Of a stretch of 13,803 nt of DNA, positions 1 through 7,610 are shown one piece after another. The notes under the pieces were generated by a model. The model was given only the letters and a program-made list of their open reading frames with translations. It did not search any database and was not told the DNA's origin. Source of the DNA: Bacteroidota bacterium (GTDB lineage: Bacteria; Bacteroidota; Ignavibacteria; Tepidaquicellales; Tepidaquicellaceae); the NCBI GenBank assembly GCA_023429265.1, contig JAEYVS010000218.1:1-13803 (forward strand), written 5' to 3'. The position numbers and the translations under genes are program-made. Position 1 is the first letter of the stretch; the number at the start of each line of letters is the position of its first letter.

Positions 1-947
1 AACCACTACCGGGGTACCGAGAGGTAAAACCAATGGTATTCAGCGGGATTTACCCGTCTGTCTCCGAAGATTTTGAGGATCTAAGGGACGCGTTATCAAA
101 ACTGAAACTGAATGACGCGGCATTGACATATGAGCCGGAGAGTTCCGTAGCTCTTGGATTTGGTTTCAGATGCGGTTTCCTTGGTATGCTCCATATGGAG
201 ATTGTGCAGGAGAGATTAGAAAGAGAATACGACCTCACAATCGTAACAACCGTACCAAACGTAGAATACAAAGTTTACAAAACAAACGGTGACCTTGTAG
301 TAGTAGATAATCCTGCCCAAATGCCTGACAGGGGCAGCATAGACAGAGTAGAAGAGCCATATATTAAGGCGCAGATAATAACTCCAACTGAGTATATCGG
401 CAACCTTATGAAACTTGCAACGGACCGCAGGGGTATTTATAAGACTACTCATTACCTGGACCCAAAAAGGGTAGACCTGCAGTTTGAATTTCCTCTTTCG
501 GAGATCATATTCGATTTCTACGATAAGCTGAAGTCAACCTCCAGAGGGTACGCTTCATTTGATTATGAATTCATAGATTACAGGGAGTCCGAGCTCGTAA
601 AACTGGATGTGTTATTGAACGGAGACCCGGTCGATGCTCTTTCCACTATTGTACACAAGGATAATGCATTTGAATGGGGCAGAAAGCTTTGCAAGAAGCT
701 GAAAGAATTGATACCGAAACAGATGTTTGAGATAGCGATACAAGCTTCGATAGGATCTAAAATTATCTCAAGAGAAACCATCAGCGCTATGAGAAAAAAT
801 GTTACATCAAAGTGTTATGGCGGTGACATTACCAGAAAGAAAAAACTGCTTGAGAAACAAAAAGAAGGTAAGAAGCGTATGAAGCAGGTAGGTTCGGTAG
901 AGGTGCCGCAGGAAGCCTTTTTAGCCGTACTTTCATTGGAGAAATAA
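1..947 (+). CDS. lepA: Elongation factor 4 (LepA), C-terminal half, partial
   Basis: This is the 3' part of lepA, a ribosome-binding translational GTPase (EF4) linked to back-translocation and 30S biogenesis. The reading frame is open from base 3 and runs in from outside the window, so the Met at base 33 is internal: it follows LPGYREVKP, a conserved LepA stretch. About 314 residues are visible against roughly 600 for a full protein, so the GTPase domain is missing. Visible signatures are FRCGFLGMLHMEIVQERLER (the elongation factor domain with the HMEI motif), the LepA-specific C-terminal segment CYGGDITRKKKLLEKQKEGK, and the usual ending VPQEAFLAVL. No defect is seen. The next gene on the same strand is lepB, as in many bacteria where lepA and lepB are paired. 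The identification is secure. Confidence 0.97.
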   Translation, partial: PLPGYREVKPMVFSGIYPSVSEDFEDLRDALSKLKLNDAALTYEPESSVALGFGFRCGFLGMLHMEIVQERLEREYDLTIVTTVPNVEYKVYKTNGDLVVVDNPAQMPDRGSIDRVEEPYIKAQIITPTEYIGNLMKLATDRRGIYKTTHYLDPKRVDLQFEFPLSEIIFDFYDKLKSTSRGYASFDYEFIDYRESELVKLDVLLNGDPVDALSTIVHKDNAFEWGRKLCKKLKELIPKQMFEIAIQASIGSKIISRETISAMRKNVTSKCYGGDITRKKKLLEKQKEGKKRMKQVGSVEVPQEAFLAVLSLEK

Positions 948-1016
948 AGATTGAGTATTAATAAATCATAAAACTTTATTTGATTTAAAGTGATTTAAAT
1001 TGGAAAAGAATTTACT

Positions 1017-1022
1017 TATAAT
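1017..1022 (+). promoter_or_regulatory. Possible -10 element ahead of lepB
   Basis: A perfect TATAAT lies 15 bases before the TTG start of lepB. A weak TTTAAA sits 17 bases upstream of it at 994-999. If used, it would give a very short leader of about 10 bases. The region is AT-rich, so a chance match is quite possible. Confidence 0.2.
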
Positions 1023-1037
1023 TGAAAAATTGAAAAC

Positions 1038-1991
1038 TTGGCAACAATACCAAAGAAAATAATAAAAAAGAAAGAATTGCACTCCAGGGGCGGCTCGACA
1101 GATACTACCGGTAAGGATGAGAATGGCAAAGAGAAGAAATCAAAATCGAGAGAACTTGGAGATGCTTTAGTATATGCTGCCATTGTAGCATTTTTCATAA
1201 AGGTCTTCTTTTTTGAGGCATACAGGATCCCAACGGGTTCAATGGAGAATACATTGCTTGTAGGTGATTTTCTGATCGTTACAAAATTTACATACGGCTC
1301 GACCACCCCAAGAAACATCCCCTTTACAAATGTAAGATTACCTTTTGTAAAATTACCCGGCTTTAAAGACCCGCAAAAAGGTGACGTGGTGGTTTTTGAC
1401 TATCCGGGCGGAAGAGATGAAGTACAGTCTCCGGAAGTATTGAATTACATTAAAAGATGCGTAGGTACACCGGGCGACACCATACAAATAATCAACAAAG
1501 AAATTTACATTAATGGAGTAAAGGAAGCATTTCCATCATACGGAATTAAGCAGCCGCGAACAAAACAAGCCGGTGAATCGGACATGAATATGTTCACACG
1601 TGGCAGCGGATGGAACGAGGATAACTACGGACCGCTTTACATACCTAAAGAAGGCGATAAGATTACGGTAAACCCAGCCAACTATGAGCAGTGGAAAATT
1701 TTCATAGAACGTGAAGGCAAAGAAGTCAGACTGGATGGTGAAAGTGTAATAGTAGATGGCAGTCCCCTTCCAAACGGAGAATATACTGTTGAGAAGAATT
1801 ACTACTTCATGATGGGAGATAACAGAAATAACTCATTCGACAGTCGTTTTTGGGGATACGTATCGGACGATGACATTGTAGGGGAGGCTTTGATAATTTA
1901 CTGGTCCTGGGACGCAAATATTCCTTTCAGCAAATTTGGTGACCTGCTGGCTTCGATAAGATGGGATAGAATAGGAATGCCAATCCGTTAA
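1038..1991 (+). CDS. lepB: Signal peptidase I (leader peptidase)
   Basis: This membrane-bound serine protease (family S26) removes signal peptides from exported proteins on the periplasmic side. The 317-residue protein begins with a basic cytoplasmic stretch rich in Lys (residues 1-38), then one membrane segment (about 43-59), then box B RIPTGSMENTL with the catalytic Ser68. Box D YIKRCVGTPGD carries the general base Lys139, and box E GDNRNNSFDSRFWGYV lies at about 260-275. Boxes D and E are separated by about 115 residues, as in the long Gram-negative type. The start is a TTG: an in-frame stop at 1023 leaves no upstream ATG, and the first in-frame ATG is Met69, directly after the catalytic Ser. 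No clear Shine-Dalgarno sequence is present. It follows lepA and ends 10 bases before hemW, so an operon is likely. Confidence 0.95.
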   Translation: MATIPKKIIKKKELHSRGGSTDTTGKDENGKEKKSKSRELGDALVYAAIVAFFIKVFFFEAYRIPTGSMENTLLVGDFLIVTKFTYGSTTPRNIPFTNVRLPFVKLPGFKDPQKGDVVVFDYPGGRDEVQSPEVLNYIKRCVGTPGDTIQIINKEIYINGVKEAFPSYGIKQPRTKQAGESDMNMFTRGSGWNEDNYGPLYIPKEGDKITVNPANYEQWKIFIEREGKEVRLDGESVIVDGSPLPNGEYTVEKNYYFMMGDNRNNSFDSRFWGYVSDDDIVGEALIIYWSWDANIPFSKFGDLLASIRWDRIGMPIR

Positions 1992-2001
1992 GGAGTATAA
2001 A

Positions 2002-3120
2002 ATGCCGGGAATATACATTCATATTCCTTTTTGTCATAAGAGGTGCGTGTATTGTGATTTTTATCTTGTAACCAATCTAAAACTTCTTGATCAATTTCTT
2101 TATTCCTTAAAGAAAGAAATCACCCTATATTCGGAAAAGTACAGGAATGAAAAATTCAATTCGATATATTTTGGAGGAGGCACTCCTTCAATTTTGTCAA
2201 TTGAGCAAATATCAGCACTGATTGCAGATCTAAAAAATTCATTTACAATTGAACCGGATTCCGAGCTCACACTCGAAGCTAATCCGGAAGACTTGGATGG
2301 TATCAATCTCAGTGCATTAAGGAAGACAGGAATAAACCGGCTTAGTATTGGAGTTCAGTCTTTTTTAGATGATGAATTAAGTTTTTTGACAAGACAACAC
2401 ACAGGAAGAGAAGCAATAGAGTTAATAAACGAGGTTAACAAAGAGTTTGATAATTATTCGATAGATCTGATTTATTCCCTGCCGGGACAAACTGAGGCAA
2501 AGATACTGAAGTCAATTGAAACCATTAATAATCTGAATGCTCCTCACGTATCGGCTTATGCTCTGACATACGAGGAAAGAACTCCTTTGTACAAGATGAT
2601 GGAAAGAGGAGATTTCATTGCAAATTCCGAGGAGAAAGAATCAGACTTTTTTGAATTCGTATCTGATTCTCTAACGGAAGCGGGGTATGACCATTACGAA
2701 GTCTCTAGCTTTTGCAGACCTGGAAAGGAAGCGAGACATAACAGTAAATACTGGACTTATGACAGTTACCTTGGTTTAGGACCTTCGGCGCATTCGTTTT
2801 TTAATTTTCAAAGATGGAATAATACCGCCAATATTGGTAAATATAACCATTTACTAAATGAGAACAATCTTCCGGTAGAGAACCAAACTCTCATTGAGGC
2901 AAATGAAAGAAACTTTGAGCTAATACTAACGGGATTAAGGAGCAAAGGGGTATCCCTGAACAAATATAAACAAATAACCGGGGAAGATTTTACGGTAAAA
3001 TTTGATACCACAATCAATACTTTAGTGCATTCAGGATTTGCAGAGATTTCTGAGGATAATTTCAGATTAACAAGAAGAGGTTTCTGTATTGCTGATGAGA
3101 TAATTGCTAAGTATTTTTAA
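2002..3120 (+). CDS. hemW: Radical SAM heme chaperone HemW
   Basis: HemW-type proteins bind heme and deliver it to target proteins. They were long annotated as oxygen-independent coproporphyrinogen III oxidase (HemN). The 372-residue protein opens with YIHIPFC and the radical SAM cluster motif C11-x3-C15-x2-C18, followed by Asp19 and Phe20. True HemN has a fourth Cys at that last position (CxxxCxxCxC), so the Phe argues for HemW. The SAM-binding GGGTPS motif is at 58-63, and the HemW-typical RHNSKYWTY stretch is near residue 250. A HemN C-terminal domain closes the protein. AGGAG overlapping the lepB stop (from 1990) serves as ribosome binding site, with 7 bases to the ATG. The 10-base gap to lepB suggests cotranscription. 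Confidence 0.93.
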   Translation: MPGIYIHIPFCHKRCVYCDFYLVTNLKLLDQFLYSLKKEITLYSEKYRNEKFNSIYFGGGTPSILSIEQISALIADLKNSFTIEPDSELTLEANPEDLDGINLSALRKTGINRLSIGVQSFLDDELSFLTRQHTGREAIELINEVNKEFDNYSIDLIYSLPGQTEAKILKSIETINNLNAPHVSAYALTYEERTPLYKMMERGDFIANSEEKESDFFEFVSDSLTEAGYDHYEVSSFCRPGKEARHNSKYWTYDSYLGLGPSAHSFFNFQRWNNTANIGKYNHLLNENNLPVENQTLIEANERNFELILTGLRSKGVSLNKYKQITGEDFTVKFDTTINTLVHSGFAEISEDNFRLTRRGFCIADEIIAKYF

Positions 3121-3187
3121 AGAAGTTATTTAACTTTATTTTTTAGAGTTAAACAGAGTAAAAATTAAAAGTCATATAGGGGCAAAA

Positions 3188-3550
3188 ATGCGTACAATTT
3201 TACTGGTTGAAGATGAACCAATAAACATGAAGTTAATGACCAGGATACTGGAAAAGCATGATATGGGTGTAGTGGCAGCACAAAACGGTAATGACGCCTT
3301 AAAAGCATATAAGGAGAGAGATGACATAGATGTAATATTAATGGATGTGCAGATGCCAATAATGGATGGATTTGAGACTACCCGCTTGATACGTGAGACA
3401 GATAGATATCAGGAAAAGAAAACAAAGATAATTGCTTTGACGGCTTTTGCTTACGATACAGACAGGGAGAGGTGTTTACAGGCTGGAATGGATGATTTTA
3501 TTTCTAAGCCGATAGACATGAAGCTTCTCATAAGTAAAATCTCGGTATAA
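3188..3550 (+). CDS. Single-domain response regulator (CheY-like receiver)
   Basis: This 120-residue protein is a receiver domain and nothing else. Acidic pocket residues Glu8 and Asp9 occur in VEDEP, the phosphoacceptor Asp53 in LMDVQMPIMDGFE, the switch Thr85 in ALTAFA, and the conserved Lys107 in SKPID. The VEDEPINMKL opening and the MDGFE motif resemble receivers that come attached to hybrid histidine kinases or phosphorelays rather than chemotactic CheY. No kinase or output domain lies nearby, so its partner and output are unknown. AGGGG at 3178-3182 is a plausible ribosome binding site. It follows hemW after 67 bases with no convincing terminator between. Its stop codon ends exactly where the stop of the convergent mgtE begins. 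Confidence 0.9.
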   Translation: MRTILLVEDEPINMKLMTRILEKHDMGVVAAQNGNDALKAYKERDDIDVILMDVQMPIMDGFETTRLIRETDRYQEKKTKIIALTAFAYDTDRERCLQAGMDDFISKPIDMKLLISKISV

Positions 3551-4954
3551 TCATATTACACTGAGCATTACCTGGGCAATTGAAAGAAATATAGTAACTC
3601 CTATCACATCCTGAAAAGCCGTAGCAAAAGGACCGGATGAGACAGCCGGATCAAAGCCGAATTTTTTGGAGAGCATAGGGATGGCAGTCCCCGCGAGCCC
3701 GGCTATATTTATCGACGCAAACATAGAGACCCCTACCGTTATACCAAACTCCACTTTGGATGGATTCGAACTCATCAGATATCCTATTATACCTACAAGA
3801 ATACCTATGACAAATCCAATGATGAAATTGGTTTTAATCTGGCGGGAGAATGGTGTCCACCAATGAGCTAATGTAATGTAACCTGTATCCAATGCTCTTA
3901 CGACAATTGCTGCCGATTGGAGTCCTGAATTACCTGAAATGGCGTTGATTATGGGCATAAACGCAGCCAGGAGAATGATCTCACCAAGCATTCGATCGTG
4001 TGATTTAATTACAAGCACTGCTATCATCTCAACCCCTAATGCAATCATAAGCCACGGGAGCCTCATTTTAGCTATCTGGATCGATGACTTTTTCTCAAGC
4101 TCCTCCGCATCCGTACCGGACATTTTAGCGACGTCTTCAGTGTACTCTTCCTCAACAACATCCATAATGTCATCAATTGTGATGCGCCCTATGACCCGTT
4201 CATTGGCGTCAATCACAGGAACGGAGACAAGGTCATAATTCATAAATATCTTTGCAACTTCCTGCTGGTCCATATGAGCATCAACTGATATTACATCACT
4301 ATTCATCACCTCGGATATTTTTTTTTCGGGGTCTTTCATACTGATGATCAGTCTCCTGAGAGAAATTATTCCTTTTAAATGTCCATCTTTATCCACCACC
4401 CACATATTGTAGAACTGGTCAATCCCATCCCCTTTTTCCTGGATGAGTTTTATTGTATCGGATACTGTATCATTTTCATTTGCAACGATAAACTCCTTTG
4501 CCATAATTCCACCGGCAGTATTCTCATCGTATTTGAGGAGCTCACGAACTTCATCGGAATCTTCCCGGCCTACAGTGTCAAGGGTTTTAAGTATTTTATG
4601 CTGTTCTTCTTCATCCAGATCCGCTACAAGGTCTGCTGCGTCATCGGAATCCATTTCAACAAGAAGATTGGAAAGATTGCCCTCACTGAGGTTTTCCAGA
4701 ATAGCATCACGGCGTTCATCACCAAGTTCAAGGATTATCTCCCCGGCTGTTTCCTGGGGCAATAAAGAGAAAAGATACACAGCATCATCGTCTTTCTTTA
4801 ATGTATCGATTAGCACAGCAACATCGTAATCATACAGATCTGCGAGGATGTTCTTTAAAAGGGCATCTGAGCGTGAATCGATAAGACTCTCAATTTCACT
4901 AAGAAGAGCTTTATCCACCGTAAGCTGTAATCTATTTTTAGTATCATTTGACAC
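3551..4954 (-). CDS. mgtE: Magnesium transporter MgtE
   Basis: MgtE is a homodimeric inner-membrane Mg2+ channel gated by cytoplasmic Mg2+ sensing. The 467 residues follow the family layout: an acidic N domain (about 30-140), two CBS domains (about 148-207 and 213-270), a connecting helix, and five membrane helices (about 297-467). Family marks include AAFMPIINAISGNSGLQ (331-346) in the membrane part and the pore Asp at 449 in FQDVIG, matching Asp432 of the Thermus thermophilus protein. The many Asp and Glu residues in the N and CBS domains fit Mg2+ sensing. The start is a GTG; an in-frame stop lies just upstream (TAG, four codons before), and the first in-frame ATG is far inside the N domain. 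It lies 94 bases downstream of yraN on the same strand. Confidence 0.95.
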   Translation of the reverse strand: MSNDTKNRLQLTVDKALLSEIESLIDSRSDALLKNILADLYDYDVAVLIDTLKKDDDAVYLFSLLPQETAGEIILELGDERRDAILENLSEGNLSNLLVEMDSDDAADLVADLDEEEQHKILKTLDTVGREDSDEVRELLKYDENTAGGIMAKEFIVANENDTVSDTIKLIQEKGDGIDQFYNMWVVDKDGHLKGIISLRRLIISMKDPEKKISEVMNSDVISVDAHMDQQEVAKIFMNYDLVSVPVIDANERVIGRITIDDIMDVVEEEYTEDVAKMSGTDAEELEKKSSIQIAKMRLPWLMIALGVEMIAVLVIKSHDRMLGEIILLAAFMPIINAISGNSGLQSAAIVVRALDTGYITLAHWWTPFSRQIKTNFIIGFVIGILVGIIGYLMSSNPSKVEFGITVGVSMFASINIAGLAGTAIPMLSKKFGFDPAVSSGPFATAFQDVIGVTIFLSIAQVMLSVI

Positions 4955-4972
4955 GTATAAGTACTATGCTTT

Positions 4973-4978
4973 ATTATA
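4973..4978 (-). promoter_or_regulatory. Possible -10 element ahead of mgtE
   Basis: On the minus strand a perfect TATAAT lies 18 bases before the GTG start of mgtE. No good -35 hexamer is found at 16-18 bases spacing. If active, it would give a leader of about 11 bases and no Shine-Dalgarno site. No Mg2+-responsive riboswitch fits in the 94-base gap between yraN and mgtE. Confidence 0.25.
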
Positions 4979-5048
4979 CTTTATGAGATGATATGCTAAG
5001 CGATAAAATATCCATAAGGGGGAGCATAAACAACGAACAAATTATTAT

Positions 5049-5423
5049 CTAAAAGGCGTTTTCAATGTGATTGATTACGGATTTTCCATCTACAAGCATT
5101 ATTGTAATAACATCAAGCCGAATGTCGTGTTTAAGATAATTTTCGTTTTCCGAAATGAATCCCATAGCTGCTTTACGAATCTGTTCCATTTTTGATGATG
5201 TAACGGACTCCTCGGGTTCACCGAACTTTTTATTAGCACGCGTTTTTACTTCCACGAAAAGAAGAAGATTATTTTTCATATCTTCAAAAATCAGATCTAT
5301 CTCAGCCCGGTCATAGCGATAATTACTTTTCAGATGGGAAAGTCCCTGTTCCTTTAGAAACTCGGCTGCAATGAGCTCACCTCTTTTACCAAACCGGTTT
5401 TTATATACACATTTACTTTTCAT
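5049..5423 (-). CDS. yraN: YraN/UPF0102 family endonuclease-like protein
   Basis: This 124-residue protein belongs to the UPF0102 family, which has a restriction-endonuclease-like fold and no firmly established cellular role. The opening GKRGELIAAEFLKEQG, the core EIDLI (41-45) and the FVEVKTR motif (56-62) supply the acidic and Lys residues of a PD-(D/E)XK-type site. The start chosen is the ATG at 5423, which gives the usual family length of about 120. A longer frame to 5486 would overlap rnhB by 74 bases and add an N-terminus unlike the family. With the chosen start the gene overlaps the end of rnhB by 11 bases, implying translational coupling. rnhB-yraN adjacency is common in bacteria. Confidence 0.9.
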   Translation of the reverse strand: MKSKCVYKNRFGKRGELIAAEFLKEQGLSHLKSNYRYDRAEIDLIFEDMKNNLLLFVEVKTRANKKFGEPEESVTSSKMEQIRKAAMGFISENENYLKHDIRLDVITIMLVDGKSVINHIENAF

Positions 5424-6024
5424 CAAAATCAAAACGGTAATTGTATTCGAAGATTTTTCTGCAAAAGCTTTTTCGGTGTATTTCACTTAATCCATTTTCC
5501 CGGATAGTATCTATATGCTCACGAGAGGCATAGCCCTTATGGCTGATAAAATTATAAACCGGGAAAACTTCGTGAAGCTCATTCATTATCCGGTCCCGGG
5601 TAACTTTTGCGATGATTGATGCACAGGATATGGCAAAAATCTTTGAATCCCCTTTTACTACTGTTTCATAATTTAAGGTTTTTTCTCGTTCTTTCTCCAG
5701 ACGGAAGTAATTTCCGTCAATGAAGATCTTATCGGGTTTTCGCTCAAGCCTGTCGATGGACTGCTCCATAGCTCTCATAGTTGCCCTGAGAATATTGATT
5801 TTGTCAATTACCTTGCTATGAATAATGCTGACCGAGTAAGATGTACATTTATCTATAATTTCGGCATAAAAATGCTCTCTTTCCTCCTCAGAAAGAAGCT
5901 TGGAATCCGTCACCCCATCGATGAGCCTATCTTCCAGGCATTCCTGGTCTATAATAACAGCCGAAGCCACTACAGGACCTGCTAAAGGTCCCCTGCCTGC
6001 CTCATCTATACCGCAAATCAGCAT
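5413..6024 (-). CDS. rnhB: Ribonuclease HII
   Basis: RNase HII cuts the RNA strand of RNA-DNA hybrids and starts removal of single ribonucleotides from DNA. The 203-residue protein is full length for the family. The four metal-binding acidic residues are visible: Asp7 and Glu8 in GIDEAGRGPLAGPV, Asp103 in FIDGN, and Asp126 in VVKGDSK. Further family marks are SCASIIAKVTRDR (133-145), HKGYAS (162-167) and HRKSF (183-187). It heads the minus-strand run rnhB-yraN-mgtE and is divergent from ffh across a 186-base gap. No clear Shine-Dalgarno sequence precedes the ATG. Confidence 0.96.
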   Translation of the reverse strand: MLICGIDEAGRGPLAGPVVASAVIIDQECLEDRLIDGVTDSKLLSEEEREHFYAEIIDKCTSYSVSIIHSKVIDKINILRATMRAMEQSIDRLERKPDKIFIDGNYFRLEKEREKTLNYETVVKGDSKIFAISCASIIAKVTRDRIMNELHEVFPVYNFISHKGYASREHIDTIRENGLSEIHRKSFCRKIFEYNYRFDFDEK

Positions 6025-6104
6025 AAGATTTAGTGATTTTTAGAGAAAATATTGTAAATTAATGACTTTTTAAATACATATAGTGAGAAAAAGGTAGATC
6101 TTTG

Positions 6105-6129
6105 AGGAATCGTAGAGAAGTTAATTCCT
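6105..6129. repeat. Short inverted repeat beside the putative ffh promoter
   Basis: AGGAAT (6105-6110) and ATTCCT (6124-6129) form a perfect 6-base inverted repeat around a 13-base spacer. The right arm ends on the first base of the putative -35 hexamer of ffh. This could be an operator half-site pair or chance; the arms are short. Otherwise the 186-base divergent gap 6025-6210 holds no gene that I can see. Confidence 0.2.
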
Positions 6130-6157
6130 TGAAATAATACATTAGTATTTGTATTTT
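6129..6157 (+). promoter_or_regulatory. Putative sigma-70-type promoter for ffh and the translation block
   Basis: TTGAAA at 6129-6134 is followed after exactly 17 bases by TATTTT at 6152-6157. This would place the start of transcription about 45 bases before the ffh ATG. The -35 matches consensus in 4 or 5 of 6 positions and the -10 in 4 of 6. The same TTGAAA with 17-base spacing recurs upstream of the glycosyltransferase gene near 13487. Confidence 0.35.
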
Positions 6158-6210
6158 CACAGACTAAATATGTTCCGTCACGTACGGATAAATCTTTATG
6201 TCCATTTTTT

Positions 6211-7560
6211 ATGTTTGATGATCTGTCGTATAAGCTCGAGAGTGTATTAAAAAAGGTTCGAGGGCAAGGAAAAATAAGCGAAAAGAATATCGATGAATCT
6301 TTACGTGAGATACGGAGAGTGTTTTTTGATGCTGACGTAAATTATAAAGTAGTTAGTTCTTTCATAAAAGATGTCAAAGAAAAGTCACTGGGCAAAGAGG
6401 TTCTTACCAGTATTACTCCCGGCCAACTTATTGTAAAGATCATTAATGATGAACTTGTTAAGCTGATGGGTTCGGAGAAGACAGATATAAACTTCTCCAA
6501 TGATATCCCTTCGGTGATACTAATTGTTGGGTTACAGGGATCAGGTAAAACCACATTTTCAGCAAAGCTGGCAAAACATCTGAAGTCTAAGGGACGCAAC
6601 CCAATTCTTGCGGCTTGTGACGTTTACAGACCTGCAGCAATAGAGCAGCTAAAGGTTCTCGGTAAGCAAATCGAAATTCCCGTGTTTTCCATCGATGATG
6701 AGAAAGACACACTAAAGATCGTGAAAGAGGCTTTAACTGCAGCAAGAAAAAATGCCAGGGACACTCTCATAATCGATACCGCGGGTCGTTTGGCGATCGA
6801 TGAAGAGATGATGAACGAGGTCAAGAAGATAAAGGACTTCGTTAACCCGGCAGAAACACTTTTTGTGGTGGATGCGATGACAGGCCAGGATGCCGTAAAC
6901 ACAGCTAAAGCATTCAATGACAAGCTGGAATTTGATGGTGTAGTGCTGACCAAATTGGACGGCGATACGCGTGGAGGAGCTGCTTTATCGATCAGGGCAG
7001 TCGTCAATAAGCCCATTAAGTTCGTTGGTGTAGGCGAAAAGCTTGATGCTCTTGAGGCATTTCATCCTGACAGGATGGCTTCCAGAATCCTTGGCAAAGG
7101 AGACATTGTAAGCCTTGTAGAGAAAGCCCAGGGAGAATTTGATGAGGTAGAAGCTCAAAAGCTAGAGGAGAAGTTAAAGAAGAATAAATTTGATTTTAAT
7201 GACTTTCTGGCACAAATAAAGCAGATCAAGAAAATGGGTTCGGTGTCGAGCCTGGCTTCGATGATACCTGGTGTCGGGAACGCATTGAAAGGCAAAGAGG
7301 TAGATGAAAAAGTATTTACCAGAGTAGAAGCGGTTATTCTTTCAATGACTGAACAAGAGAGAGAGAAACCGAATTTACTAAATGGTTCGAGAAGACGAAG
7401 AATAGCGGACGGAAGCGGTAATTCGATACAGGAAGTGAACAGAATAATAAAGCAGTTCACAGATATGCAGAAGATGATGAAGAAATTCAGCGGCGGTAAG
7501 ATGAAAAACCTGATGAGGCAGATGAATATACCCGGAGGACTTGCTAAACAATTTAAATAG
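6211..7560 (+). CDS. ffh: Signal recognition particle protein Ffh (SRP54)
   Basis: Ffh is the GTPase of the signal recognition particle. It binds 4.5S RNA and hydrophobic signal sequences as they leave the ribosome and delivers them to FtsY. The 449-residue protein has the N domain (1-95) and a G domain with the P-loop GLQGSGKTT (107-115), DVYRPAA (137-143), DTAGR (189-193) and TKLDGD (247-252). The M domain (about 310-449) carries the RNA-binding signature SRRRRIADGSG (about residues 394-404) and ends in the usual flexible, Met-rich tail with MKNLMRQM. Length and motifs are complete. The ATG has no evident Shine-Dalgarno sequence. It leads the translation cluster, with rpsP 50 bases downstream. 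The 4.5S RNA gene is not in this window. Confidence 0.97.
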   Translation: MFDDLSYKLESVLKKVRGQGKISEKNIDESLREIRRVFFDADVNYKVVSSFIKDVKEKSLGKEVLTSITPGQLIVKIINDELVKLMGSEKTDINFSNDIPSVILIVGLQGSGKTTFSAKLAKHLKSKGRNPILAACDVYRPAAIEQLKVLGKQIEIPVFSIDDEKDTLKIVKEALTAARKNARDTLIIDTAGRLAIDEEMMNEVKKIKDFVNPAETLFVVDAMTGQDAVNTAKAFNDKLEFDGVVLTKLDGDTRGGAALSIRAVVNKPIKFVGVGEKLDALEAFHPDRMASRILGKGDIVSLVEKAQGEFDEVEAQKLEEKLKKNKFDFNDFLAQIKQIKKMGSVSSLASMIPGVGNALKGKEVDEKVFTRVEAVILSMTEQEREKPNLLNGSRRRRIADGSGNSIQEVNRIIKQFTDMQKMMKKFSGGKMKNLMRQMNIPGGLAKQFK

Positions 7561-7592
7561 AGATTAAGAATAAAAATAATATAAAACTTTAA

Positions 7593-7598
7593 AAGGAG
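7593..7598 (+). promoter_or_regulatory. Ribosome binding site for rpsP
   Basis: AAGGAG lies 12 bases before a TTG codon. It supports the TTG at 7611 as start, because the family N-terminus MVKLRLKRAGRK begins exactly there and no ATG is available before residue 46. The spacing is a little long. Confidence 0.6.
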
Positions 7599-7610
7599 CA
7601 CTAAAAGTAA

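Noticed and set aside
3124..3150. An AGTTATTTAACT palindrome followed by a T-run after hemW, considered as a terminator.
   Set aside because: The loop would be too small and the stem is AT-only; it is not a credible intrinsic terminator.
4379..4829. Plus-strand open frames of about 128 codons opposite mgtE.
   Set aside because: They lie wholly inside a clear mgtE gene, have no family resemblance, and two overlap each other in different frames.
4955..5048. A possible Mg2+ riboswitch ahead of mgtE.
   Set aside because: The gap is only 94 bases, AT-rich, and shows no multi-stem structure of the kind such riboswitches need.
5424..5486. A longer N-terminus for yraN that would begin at 5486.
   Set aside because: It would overlap rnhB by 74 bases and add 21 residues unlike the family; the ATG at 5423 gives the normal length.
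6174..6188. A TCCGT/ACGGA hairpin in the ffh leader.
   Set aside because: The stem has only five pairs and no link to the start site; too weak to list as a feature.
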